In this document: positions 9,961 through 17,195 of the stretch, one piece after another
Numbering within the stretch: position 1 is the stretch's first letter
How the letters are laid out: every line of letters begins with the position of its first letter
Origin: Anaerococcus lactolyticus ATCC 51172
GTDB taxonomy: Bacteria > Bacillota > Clostridia > Tissierellales > Peptoniphilaceae
Direction of reading: 5' to 3'
DNA length: 64,000 nucleotides
NCBI RefSeq assembly: GCF_000156575.1
Contig: NZ_GG666045.1
Span: 88,756-152,755, forward strand
Position numbers and translations under genes: made by a program
The notes under the pieces: generated by a model
What the model saw: only the letters and a program-made list of their open reading frames with translations
Databases searched by the model: none
Told to the model about the DNA's origin: nothing

Positions 9961-10001
9961 AAGAACCCCAAAATCCTTACTAGGGATGGAGGGGTTCTTT
10001 T
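9961..10001 (+). terminator. Rho-independent terminator of the urease operon
   Basis: AAGAACCCC at 9961-9969 pairs with GGGGTTCTT near 9991-9999, and a smaller inner ATCC/GGAT pairing is also possible. A TTTT run follows. This is a clean terminator 20 bases after ureC. Confidence 0.9.
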
Positions 10002-10241
10002 ATGCCCAAAAGCTCAAAAGAATCTAAAGTATAAATAGCTTAGAAAGATGATAAAAAAATATTTTTGGCATAGTATATATAAGCAGGCCGACAACTCTAT
10101 TGAGGTTAAGATTCTAATGGAGGTTATTAAAGTGTTAATGTAGATTAGTGTAAATAATATTCTAAAAAGGATATAATAACTACAAACAGATCTTTTAAAT
10201 ACTAGTAGAATCTGTATTCTATTTTAAAGTAGGGGAATAAA
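10002..10241. other. Intergenic stretch with a possible short coding remnant
   Basis: Between the urease terminator and the next gene there is no full gene. A frame at about 10057-10143 reads HSIYKQADNSIEVKIL and ends in TAG. It could be the tail of a lost gene but has no start. Nothing else is recognisable. Confidence 0.3.
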
Positions 10242-11267
10242 ATGAAGAAAAAATTTTTTAGAATCTTTTCAATAGTTATTATTTTAGTGGTTTTAGTTTT
10301 TATTCTTAGAATATATAATGACCATAAGTATAAAGATAACAATGCTTTGAAATTTCCTGAATATTTTAAGGATGTTACTAATATAAGTCTATATCCTACA
10401 GATATTGATGGAGTTAATGTAACTTATGTGGATGAGGGTAGAATGCAAGGCTTTAGATTTGTACCTAAGGAAAAATCACATAAGGGTCTTGTAATTTGTT
10501 TTGGAGGTTCTGAAGGAAGCCCAAATTTTGAAAATGCTGAGCTATTAGCAAAAGAAGGCTATGAAACTCTTGCTCTATTTATGTTTGGCATGAAGAACCA
10601 AGAACAGACTTTGAGAAAAATTCCCTTAGAACAATTTGAAGATGTTATAGGTTATATAAATAGAAATATAAAAGACAGTAAACCGATAAGTGTTTTGGGA
10701 GCGTCAAAAGGTGCAGAATATGCCCTTAATTTGGCTAGCAAATATCCTGAAATAGATAATTTAATTTTGATGGCACCTTCATCTTATAATTTTGCTGGTC
10801 TAGATTTTAAAGATTATGGTTCATCATGGACCTATAAAGGAGAGGAACTTCCATATATAGATATTAAAAAATCATCATTTAACTCATTTTTAAAAAATAT
10901 TATTGTTCCAGCTATTATTAAAAGTCCTATTAGTTTTAAAGAAACTTATAATAGTGCAATAGAAAAAGACTCCTCAAGTCGAGAAAAACTAATACCAGTC
11001 AAAAATATTAAGGCAAATATATTAATGATAGCAGGCGAGGATGATTTGATGTGGGATAGCCTTGCCATGGCAAATAAAATAAAAGAACAAAACCCTAAGG
11101 CAAAGATTTATTCATATAAAGGAGCAGGGCATATATTTGCAGGCAATGGTATTTTAGATTTAGGGAAAATTATAGTTGCAACAGGTGGAACAGCTGAAGG
11201 CAATGAAAAAGCAAGAAGTGAATCAAGAAAAGCTATTGATGCTTTCTTAAAAGAAAATCATAAATAA
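10242..11267 (+). CDS. Alpha/beta hydrolase with BAAT/acyl-CoA thioesterase-type C-terminal domain
   Basis: The 341-residue protein has an N-terminal membrane anchor or signal helix (about 5-24) and an extracellular alpha/beta hydrolase fold. The oxyanion-loop segment VICFGGSEGSP lies near residue 86, the nucleophile elbow G-A-S-K-G near 158, an acid region at GEDDLMWDS, and the catalytic His in GAGHIF. This combination resembles the BAAT C-terminal thioesterase/dienelactone hydrolase group. The substrate is unknown. The ATG is preceded by AGGGGAAT. It is a single-gene unit with its own terminator. Confidence 0.75.
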   Translation: MKKKFFRIFSIVIILVVLVFILRIYNDHKYKDNNALKFPEYFKDVTNISLYPTDIDGVNVTYVDEGRMQGFRFVPKEKSHKGLVICFGGSEGSPNFENAELLAKEGYETLALFMFGMKNQEQTLRKIPLEQFEDVIGYINRNIKDSKPISVLGASKGAEYALNLASKYPEIDNLILMAPSSYNFAGLDFKDYGSSWTYKGEELPYIDIKKSSFNSFLKNIIVPAIIKSPISFKETYNSAIEKDSSSREKLIPVKNIKANILMIAGEDDLMWDSLAMANKIKEQNPKAKIYSYKGAGHIFAGNGILDLGKIIVATGGTAEGNEKARSESRKAIDAFLKENHK

Positions 11268-11287
11268 TAAAATACTTGGGTATTTAA

Positions 11288-11324
11288 GGACGGTAGAAAT
11301 TTAAAATCTATCGTCTTTTTTTCG
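11288..11324 (+). terminator. Terminator after the 10242 hydrolase
   Basis: GACGGTAGA pairs with TCTATCGTC around a short AT loop, and a run of seven T follows. It sits about 20 bases after the stop codon. Confidence 0.85.
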
Positions 11325-11325
11325 T

Positions 11326-11680
11326 GTGAAAATGGAAAGAGGATATCTGTAAGTAAATGAATTTAAAAAATATATAAAAGACAAAGCTTGAAGTAATGTA
11401 AATGTTTGAATAAAAAATTTGCAAATGCTTAAATGACATTAATGACTAATAAACTCATGTTAATCATTTTCAAAATATATACGGTAAGGAATTATGTCTA
11501 AATAGAGTGAACTTTATAGTAATATTTAATGAGTATAAGAGATAATAACTAATATCAACAATATATTTGGTATAATATTATAAAGAGTAGACGAATAATA
11601 AATAACTTATCTTATTAATGATGGATAATATGATTAATATAAATATCAGTAAAGTGAATTATTTAAAGGAAGTGTTTAAA
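11326..11680. other. AT-rich leader of the methyltransferase gene
   Basis: No gene is seen. The clearest signal is a GGTATAATATTATAA stretch near 11570, a likely -10 region for the gene that follows. A TTG-containing -35 box at the right distance is not obvious. Confidence 0.35.
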
Positions 11681-12301
11681 ATGATTGATAAAGGTAATAA
11701 AAATTTTTGGGATAGATTTGCTAAGCTATATGCACCTTTTATGAAAAAAGATCAAGGGGTATATGATGAAGTTTGTGAATACATTCTTCCTTATCTGAAA
11801 AAAGACATGGATGTGCTTGAACTTGCTTGTGGTTCAGGGCAATTTTCTTTTGCACTTTCAAAGAAGACTAAGAGTTGGATTGGTACAGATTTTTCTGAAC
11901 AAATGATTATTGAAGCTAAAAAGCGTGGAGAATATGAAAACCTTATCTTTGAAACAGCTGATGCAACTGATTTATCCTACGCTAATGAAAAATTCGATTG
12001 TGTGTTAATTGCCAATGCACTTCATATTATGCCAAATCCAGAATGTGCGATGAAAGAAATATACAGGGTTTTAAAGCCTAACGGCACTTTACTTGCTCCT
12101 AATTTTTTATGGACAGAGGGTAAAGAAAGAAAAATTATTAAGACTTTGATGTCTGTTCTGGGATTTAAGATGTATCAAGAATGGAATAAAAATCAATTTG
12201 AAGATTTTGTTGAAAAACATGGGTTTTCGGTAGTTGAAATCAAATTGGTATATGGAGGTTTGGCACCGATTGGGGTGATGATTGCCCAAAAATATTCTTA
12301 A
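11681..12301 (+). CDS. Class I SAM-dependent methyltransferase
   Basis: The 206-residue protein has a Rossmann methyltransferase fold: motif I VLELACGSGQFSF near residue 46, an acidic motif II after WIGTDFSEQM, and FDCVLIANALHIMPNP as motif IV/V. It belongs to the broad Methyltransf_11 group, and the substrate cannot be named. I chose the ATG at 11681 because AAAGGAAGTG precedes it at good spacing. An in-frame ATG at 11618 lacks a ribosome site. It stands alone. Confidence 0.85.
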   Translation: MIDKGNKNFWDRFAKLYAPFMKKDQGVYDEVCEYILPYLKKDMDVLELACGSGQFSFALSKKTKSWIGTDFSEQMIIEAKKRGEYENLIFETADATDLSYANEKFDCVLIANALHIMPNPECAMKEIYRVLKPNGTLLAPNFLWTEGKERKIIKTLMSVLGFKMYQEWNKNQFEDFVEKHGFSVVEIKLVYGGLAPIGVMIAQKYS

Positions 12302-12723
12302 GAGATTTTGTATTTGTAAAAAAGAATTGCAATGGGAATAATAGACAATATTTATGGTCTATGTATCTATAAAGTTATATTTATTTTGTGAATTTTCACT
12401 TGGTGAATCAATACTTATGATATTGGAATCGTGCATAGTTTTCGGTTTATCAAAATGAGATATTCTTAGTGCAATATTTAAAATTACGATAAGGTATAGG
12501 GATGATATCTTAGAGTTCTCACCTTCAATTAGCATAAAGGACAAATCTATGATGGCTCCAGATAGAGTTACAGACGCTGAAAAAATCTTTGATTAGGATA
12601 AGCTAGTTCAAAAAGGCACTTATCCTTACACAATTTATGAAATAATGAAATTCATAATGGGTATGGGTTGTTCTATACATTTGTATTGAGAATTGATATA
12701 AACAATATTTGAAAGGATATGTT
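12302..12723. other. Intergenic region with an unidentified decayed coding stretch
   Basis: A plus-strand frame from about 12455 encodes AIFKITIRYRDDILEF and continues to MMAPDRVTDAEKIFD before a TAG at 12593. Reading through that stop gives KLVQKGTYPYTIYEIMKF. The composition looks like former protein-coding sequence with one nonsense change, but I do not recognise the family. The last 30 bases are the leader of the next gene. Confidence 0.35.
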
Positions 12724-13530
12724 ATGGTACAAATTGTTGAAATAGAAGATTATAAAAATAAAAAGAAAAAAATTCATGACCTCAAAAAAGACTTAGAAAA
12801 TCTTATTTTTGAAAGGGACAATCTTTTGTATGTAGTTTGTGAAAATATTCAAACTTCCTATATGTTAACTTTTGGAAGCCTTACTTATAGGGTAAATAAG
12901 GCCTTTAACGAATATTTACGTTTGCGTAGAAAAAAATCCCTTATTCAAGCAAGGATAAACCGACAAGAAAAAATAGACCTTGGAGAAATTGAGAAAAAGC
13001 TTGATATAGAATTTCATGACTACAAAGAGAAACTCCAAGACACTGTTTCTCAATTAAAGGCTGCACTGGAACATTCAAGAGCAAAAGCCTTATCTGAGGA
13101 AGATACGGCTTTAATAAAAAAAATATATAAGAAAATTGTAAAGAAAATCCATCCCGATATAAATCAAAATATCACAGACAAAGAAAAAGAATTGTTTGTT
13201 GCCTCAACAGAATCATATAAAAATGGTGATTTAAATACCTTGCAGATTATATATACAATTGTAACTAGTGGAGAAATAGAGGATGATGAATCTTTATCCC
13301 TTAAATCTATGGAAGAGGAAATAGAAAGGCTAGAAGATTTAATTGCGAAAATTAAAAGCAGTATTAAAACAATAAAATCAATCCCTCCCTATTCTTGGCG
13401 AATTTATGTTGAGGACGAAGAGAAAAAAGCAGAAAAGCTTAATGAACTAAAAGAAATGTTGAAATCTTACAAGCAAGCAATAAGAACTCAGGAAGAATAC
13501 ATTAAAGAATTATTAGAGGATAAAAAATGA
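12724..13530 (+). CDS. Coiled-coil protein with a J-domain-like segment
   Basis: This 268-residue soluble protein has long coiled coils at about 5-45 and 70-125, then a J-domain-like module with KKIYKKIVKKIHPDIN (the HPD tripeptide that activates DnaK) near 140-155, and a second coiled coil (about 195-265). It lacks the DnaJ Gly/Phe and zinc-finger parts. I chose the ATG at 12724, preceded by GAAAGGA at 6 bases. A TTG at 12709 is also in frame. The stop overlaps the HIRAN gene start as ATGA, so the two are made together. The role is unknown. A DnaK co-chaperone acting on a DNA-associated partner is a guess. Confidence 0.7.
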   Translation: MVQIVEIEDYKNKKKKIHDLKKDLENLIFERDNLLYVVCENIQTSYMLTFGSLTYRVNKAFNEYLRLRRKKSLIQARINRQEKIDLGEIEKKLDIEFHDYKEKLQDTVSQLKAALEHSRAKALSEEDTALIKKIYKKIVKKIHPDINQNITDKEKELFVASTESYKNGDLNTLQIIYTIVTSGEIEDDESLSLKSMEEEIERLEDLIAKIKSSIKTIKSIPPYSWRIYVEDEEKKAEKLNELKEMLKSYKQAIRTQEEYIKELLEDKK

Positions 13531-13928
13531 CTGATTTAATAAAAAAAGATCAAAATAATCTAATTGATTATCTTGTAAATACTGGTGGAGAGATAGATAT
13601 ACCAAGGCCTTTTGAGCAGGATATTTATCTTTTCGATACCTATGTGGCAGGAACAACCCATGTTGAAGGCATTGAAGGAATATACTCAACATTAAAGATT
13701 GAAGATAAATTGGTTTTTTATCGAGAAATTGAAAATGAGCACGATCCCCAGGCAATCAGAATAGAAACCCTTGGAAAAGAAAAAATTGGCTATGTACCTC
13801 GCCAAGACAATGTAGTATTTTCAAGGCTCATGGATGCTGGGAAAGTTCTTTTTGCAAAAGTAATGGAAAAGGAAATGCGTGGTAAGTGGGCAAGGATAAA
13901 AATTAAGATCTACCTTCATGAAAGTTAG
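13527..13928 (+). CDS. HIRAN-domain protein
   Basis: The 133-residue protein is mostly one HIRAN domain (about 35-130), with DTYVAGTTHVEGI, LVFYREIENEHDPQAI and KIGYVPRQDN. In this fold the N.HD..A segment and GYVP.. are conserved. HIRAN domains bind single-stranded 3' DNA ends in eukaryotic fork-remodelling enzymes, and occur alone or fused to nucleases and helicases in bacteria. Here it stands alone and is coupled to a J-domain protein by a 4-base overlap and to an unknown protein 6 bases downstream. Confidence 0.85.
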   Translation: MTDLIKKDQNNLIDYLVNTGGEIDIPRPFEQDIYLFDTYVAGTTHVEGIEGIYSTLKIEDKLVFYREIENEHDPQAIRIETLGKEKIGYVPRQDNVVFSRLMDAGKVLFAKVMEKEMRGKWARIKIKIYLHES

Positions 13929-13934
13929 GGCAAA

Positions 13935-14540
13935 ATGTATTATAATTACGAATGGATTGGCGATAATATTTGTATAAAAGATAGCCATGTTATGAATTTT
14001 GAACCCATATCTGGAAATAATGCTTTTATTATCTCACACCATGTGAGGGATAAATTAAAAATAGAGAGGGGCGTTAAAAGCTTATTAGAAAATGGCTTTA
14101 GGTATTTTAATATTTTTGGCGAATTTTCTGATTTATGGGCGAAAGCCATTTCTATAAGGAGTAAAACAAGTAATAAAATAAAAATAGAATCAAGTAAGAT
14201 TGAAATGTCAAGGATGGTTTATGATTTGGCAATGATGAAAGTTTTAAAACCAGATTTGACCAACTATGTAATTTCAGATGATGAATATTTTACAGAGTAT
14301 TTAGTAGAAGACTTAGAGAAAATCATTTCTGGGAAAAGTACTTTTACTCCTTACGATTGGAAAGAATTTAAAGAAGGCTTTGAATTTTCATATAATAAGA
14401 AAGATGCGATAATAAGTGTTTCTAAGGATATAGTTATAGGATTTTTAGGAGATGAAAAAACTTTCGATACTATCAATGATGCCTTTTATTATAAAGTATT
14501 TGATGGTAAAAGTTTGTACGAAATTTGGGAAGAAATATAA
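13935..14540 (+). CDS. Hypothetical protein in the J-domain/HIRAN operon
   Basis: I do not recognise this 201-residue, soluble, acidic protein. It has a beta-rich N-terminus (MYYNYEWIGDNICI) and a helical middle, with no signal peptide and no membrane helix. It starts 6 bases after the HIRAN gene with AGGGCAAA before the ATG and ends just before a terminator, so it is the third gene of this operon and likely shares its job. Confidence 0.6.
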   Translation: MYYNYEWIGDNICIKDSHVMNFEPISGNNAFIISHHVRDKLKIERGVKSLLENGFRYFNIFGEFSDLWAKAISIRSKTSNKIKIESSKIEMSRMVYDLAMMKVLKPDLTNYVISDDEYFTEYLVEDLEKIISGKSTFTPYDWKEFKEGFEFSYNKKDAIISVSKDIVIGFLGDEKTFDTINDAFYYKVFDGKSLYEIWEEI

Positions 14541-14569
14541 AGAAAAATTTTTATTATTATAATAGAAGA

Positions 14570-14614
14570 AACCTAGTTTGTTTACTTTTGAAGTTGATTA
14601 AACTAGGCTTTATT
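14570..14614 (+). terminator. Terminator of the J-domain/HIRAN operon
   Basis: CCTAGTTT at 14572-14579 pairs with AAACTAGG at 14600-14607 and is followed by CTTTATTTTT. A longer pairing of the AA/TT flanks is possible. Confidence 0.8.
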
Positions 14615-14626
14615 TTTAAGTACAAA

Positions 14627-14688
14627 TGTAAAGTAAACTTGACATATGAAATAAAAGGACTTATAATAAATGTAAAGCTAGCTTGTCA
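14627..14688 (+). promoter_or_regulatory. Promoter with two operator copies for the XRE/membrane pair
   Basis: TTGACA (14639-14644) and TATAAT (14662-14667) are separated by 17 bases. Two near-identical dyads flank them: TGTAAAGTAAACTTGACA at 14627-14644 covers the -35 box, and TGTAAAGCTAGCTTGTCA at 14671-14688 lies downstream of the -10 box. The pattern TGTAAAG-N4-CTTNNCA fits binding by the XRE repressor encoded next. Confidence 0.8.
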
Positions 14689-14704
14689 TAGGAGGTAGAT
14701 AAAT

Positions 14705-14917
14705 GTGAAAAATAGGTTGGAAGAGATTCGCAAACATAAGGGGATTACTCAGGAAGAATTGGCGAAGATTCTTGAAGTATCAAGGCAAACTGTGGGATCT
14801 CTAGAAAATGGGAGATATAATCCGTCAATTATTTTGGCATTTAAGATTGCAAGATATTTTGAAATGGCCATTGAAGATATTTTTATCTACGAGGAGGAGA
14901 ATGTCAATGAAGAATAA
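14705..14917 (+). CDS. XRE-family transcriptional regulator, 70 residues
   Basis: This compact helix-turn-helix protein has KNRLEEIRKHKGITQEELA and VSRQTVGSLENGRYNPS, which is almost nothing but the DNA-binding domain. Start: ATG at 14703 runs straight into TGA, so the GTG at 14705, overlapping it, is the usable start, with ATAGGAGG ahead. It belongs to the family of small regulators paired with a short membrane protein, which follows with an 11-base overlap. Two dyads at its promoter suggest autoregulation. Confidence 0.85.
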   Translation: MKNRLEEIRKHKGITQEELAKILEVSRQTVGSLENGRYNPSIILAFKIARYFEMAIEDIFIYEEENVNEE

Positions 14918-15299
14918 GAAAATTTGGTATATTGGATATGTAATTGGTTTTATAAGTTTGGTGGCTTTATTTATTTTTAAGGATGATGAAACTTTGAGTA
15001 GAATTTTGCCTTTTATTTTTACAACTAGTGTGACTATTTCTAGTGTTAGCCTAGGTCATAATAGGAGAATGGAGGAAGATCCATTTTACAGAATAAATGT
15101 AAATGATGAGAGAAATGAGAAAATAAGGGATAAGGTAAATGCAGCAATGACACCTATATTAATGCTTATCATGGGCCTTGCTGCTGTGATTTGTTTTTCT
15201 GCAAAGGCATATTTACCTGCGATTATTTTAGCTCTTGGAATTATTTCTTTTCCTATAATAACTTTTTTTGTGAGTAGTTATTATGAGAAAAAATATTAA
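14907..15299 (+). CDS. Small membrane protein paired with the XRE regulator
   Basis: The 130-residue protein has about four hydrophobic helices (near 7-23, 30-48, 80-100 and 103-122) and a short charged loop with DPFYRINVNDERNEKIRDK between helices two and three. That loop is typical of small integral membrane proteins found beside such XRE regulators. I chose the ATG at 14907 because AGGAGG lies 8 bases ahead. An ATG at 14901 is too close to it. The function of the pair is unknown. Confidence 0.7.
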   Translation: MKNKKIWYIGYVIGFISLVALFIFKDDETLSRILPFIFTTSVTISSVSLGHNRRMEEDPFYRINVNDERNEKIRDKVNAAMTPILMLIMGLAAVICFSAKAYLPAIILALGIISFPIITFFVSSYYEKKY

Positions 15300-15343
15300 G
15301 AGCAAAATTATAAATATTAGAATTAAATGATTATAACATAGTA

Positions 15344-15392
15344 AACCATCTAGTCTTATTTTTAGTAGATAAGGTTGGGTGGTTTTTAAATT
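15344..15392 (+). terminator. Putative terminator before the DUF2812/PadR unit
   Basis: AAACCATCT can pair with GGGTGGTTT (one mismatch or G-T pair) over an internal TCTTA/TAAGG pairing, ending in TTTTTAAA. It separates the XRE unit from the next promoter. Confidence 0.6.
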
Positions 15393-15409
15393 GAAATTTT
15401 AAATTTATA

Positions 15410-15465
15410 TTGACAAGTATCGAGTATCGATATATAATTGAATTAACAAATATCGAAAGTCGATA
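15410..15465 (+). promoter_or_regulatory. Promoter with two PadR-type operators
   Basis: TTGACA (15410-15415) and TATAAT (15433-15438) are 17 bases apart. One perfect 15-base palindrome, TATCGAGTATCGATA (15418-15432), fills the spacer. A second, TATCGAAAGTCGATA (15451-15465), lies just downstream of the start-point region. The form TATCGA-N3-TCGATA should block RNA polymerase when bound. The natural candidate to bind it is the PadR protein encoded in the same transcript. Confidence 0.85.
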
Positions 15466-15483
15466 TTTTAAAGGAGGCAAAAA

Positions 15484-16728
15484 ATGCTTAAGTTTAGATT
15501 TTTATCTTATACAAATTTCGGTCCTATGGCACAATGGTATGAAAAGATGGCGAAGGAAGGTTGGCAGATTGAAAAAATTATCTTGCCATTCATTCACCAG
15601 TTTAAAAAGTGTGAGCCAGCTGATATAAAATACCAATTTACAATTGCTCCTAATGAGACTTGGTATGTTAAGTTTTCTAAGGAAGAACTCAAAGACTATG
15701 ATGAGATGGCAGAAGAATATGGTTGGCATATGGTTGATAGAAGTTTTAATATGAACCTATATCAGGTTGATGAGAAAGGATCAAATTCACTCTATAATGA
15801 TGATTTTTATGAAATTGAGATTTTAAATAAAGGTATTAAGGGAGAATTAATTACAATAAGCTTGAATCTTCTTGTTTTTGTCTTTCTGGCTCTATCCAGT
15901 ATTGCCCGTTTAAGGTCAAGCGATATATATTACTCTAATTTTCCATTTTTTATGGCACCAGCTGTTAGTTTATTTCTCATATTATCACTCTTATCTTTGG
16001 GAGATTATGTAAGTTTTAAGAGAAGAAATAGTGAAGTTAAAGCCATAAAAGATTTGAAATTTACTGGATTGGGAATAGGAAAGTTACAAGCATTCCTACC
16101 TGTATTATCAATAGTGTTAATAATTTTATCTTGGATTGCATTAGTAATACATCAGCTAGAAATGGGTTATGGGCTAACAATACTTATTTCCGTGATTCCT
16201 ATGATATTTATGGTTATTCTTATCTCTTACTTTATCAAAAAAGTAAAACTTATGGATGCACAAAAAGGACAGAAAAAATTTCTATTTGCTTTAATTCCAG
16301 TAATAATGTTTGTGGTATTTAGCATATCTAATCTTGGTATTTTTGCTAAGCTTGCATTAAAAGATGACTTACAAACAAAAGAAATAGCTGGTTTTTCTGT
16401 AAGGAAAGAATCTACAAGTTTCTTGGCGGAAAGCTGTGAAGACTACATGGCAGATTCTAATGACCTCAATATAAGAAAAACTGTAGTAAATTCTGAAGGG
16501 CTTGCGGAAGATTTATTTAATAGAATTCTTAGAAATGCTAAAAACCATCCATACAGGGCAGAATTTGTAAAAGATATTTCAAAAGATTTTTCTTATGATA
16601 AGGTTTATAGCCTTTCTGATGAGAATTCATATTTGATTTTAAAGGGTAATATGGTTTTGGAAGTTGATGGCAATATCTATGACGAAAAGGTCACAAAAGA
16701 TATAGAAAAGATTCTCGAGGCAAAATAA
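15484..16728 (+). CDS. DUF2812 membrane protein
   Basis: The 414-residue protein has an N-terminal cytoplasmic DUF2812 domain (about 1-115, starting MLKFRFLSYTNFGPMAQWYE with the typical MA.EGW.) and then about five membrane helices (near 120-145, 152-178, 200-222, 226-250 and 262-285). The last 120 residues are soluble. DUF2812 proteins usually accompany a PadR repressor, and here the PadR gene follows with a 1-base overlap. The biochemical role is unknown. The related pairs often respond to membrane-active compounds, which is inference here. Confidence 0.8.
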   Translation: MLKFRFLSYTNFGPMAQWYEKMAKEGWQIEKIILPFIHQFKKCEPADIKYQFTIAPNETWYVKFSKEELKDYDEMAEEYGWHMVDRSFNMNLYQVDEKGSNSLYNDDFYEIEILNKGIKGELITISLNLLVFVFLALSSIARLRSSDIYYSNFPFFMAPAVSLFLILSLLSLGDYVSFKRRNSEVKAIKDLKFTGLGIGKLQAFLPVLSIVLIILSWIALVIHQLEMGYGLTILISVIPMIFMVILISYFIKKVKLMDAQKGQKKFLFALIPVIMFVVFSISNLGIFAKLALKDDLQTKEIAGFSVRKESTSFLAESCEDYMADSNDLNIRKTVVNSEGLAEDLFNRILRNAKNHPYRAEFVKDISKDFSYDKVYSLSDENSYLILKGNMVLEVDGNIYDEKVTKDIEKILEAK

Positions 16729-17039
16729 TGGCAAGAGATCAATTCCAAACCCTAACAGAACCAATGTATTTTACCCTTTTGGCCTTAGGAGAAGTGAGAA
16801 ACGGGGCAGAAATCACATCTTGGGTTGAAGAGATAACCAAGGGAAGGATAAAACTTGCTCCTGGCACCCTTTATGCCCTTTTGGCACAATTTTTAGAAAA
16901 TGACTTGATAAAACGTGTAGAAGTAGAAAAAAAAGGCAAGCATTATGTTATAACAGAAGAAGGCAGAGACCTCCTCGATGAGGAAGTTAGAAGACTAAGA
17001 CTTTTACTTTCAAATTATGATAAGTATTTTACAAATTAA
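16728..17039 (+). CDS. PadR-family transcriptional repressor
   Basis: The 103-residue winged-helix protein has LTEPMYFTLLALGEVRNGAEI and APGTLYALLAQFLENDLI (recognition helix and turn) and a VITEEGRDLL wing. It is short and lacks the long C-terminal dimerisation domain, so it is a PadR of the small subfamily. It is co-transcribed behind DUF2812, and two palindromes in the shared promoter suggest that it represses its own operon. Confidence 0.9.
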   Translation: MARDQFQTLTEPMYFTLLALGEVRNGAEITSWVEEITKGRIKLAPGTLYALLAQFLENDLIKRVEVEKKGKHYVITEEGRDLLDEEVRRLRLLLSNYDKYFTN

Positions 17040-17049
17040 ATCAAAGAAA

Positions 17050-17090
17050 GAATGGCTTTTAAGGCAAAAACTTAAGGGCCATTTTCTATT
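17050..17090 (+). terminator. Terminator after the PadR gene
   Basis: AATGGCTTTTAAG can fold against CTTAAGGGCCATT, followed by TTCTATTT. The tail is modest, but the stem is convincing. Confidence 0.65.
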
Positions 17091-17108
17091 TAAAAATTTT
17101 ATGAAAAC

Positions 17109-17137
17109 ATTATACCCTACTATAATCAGGGTATAAT
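17109..17137 (+). promoter_or_regulatory. Perfect 10-bp inverted repeat in a promoter region
   Basis: ATTATACCCT (17109-17118) and AGGGTATAAT (17128-17137) are exact inverted copies with 9 bases between them. Two TATAAT hexamers (17121 and 17132) fall inside, so the dyad probably overlaps the -10 box of the hydrolase gene that starts at 17196. It looks like an operator. The regulator is unknown. Confidence 0.6.
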
Positions 17138-17195
17138 GAAGGTGATAATAAGTATCAATTTATAGTTTGTTGGAATTCATAGGAAGGAGTGGCAG

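Noticed and set aside
3880..11330. Shared TTCGTGTGAAA at about 3882 and 11320 as possible IS ends
   Set aside because: Only 11 bases match, no flanking duplication is seen, and the regions between are intact operons.
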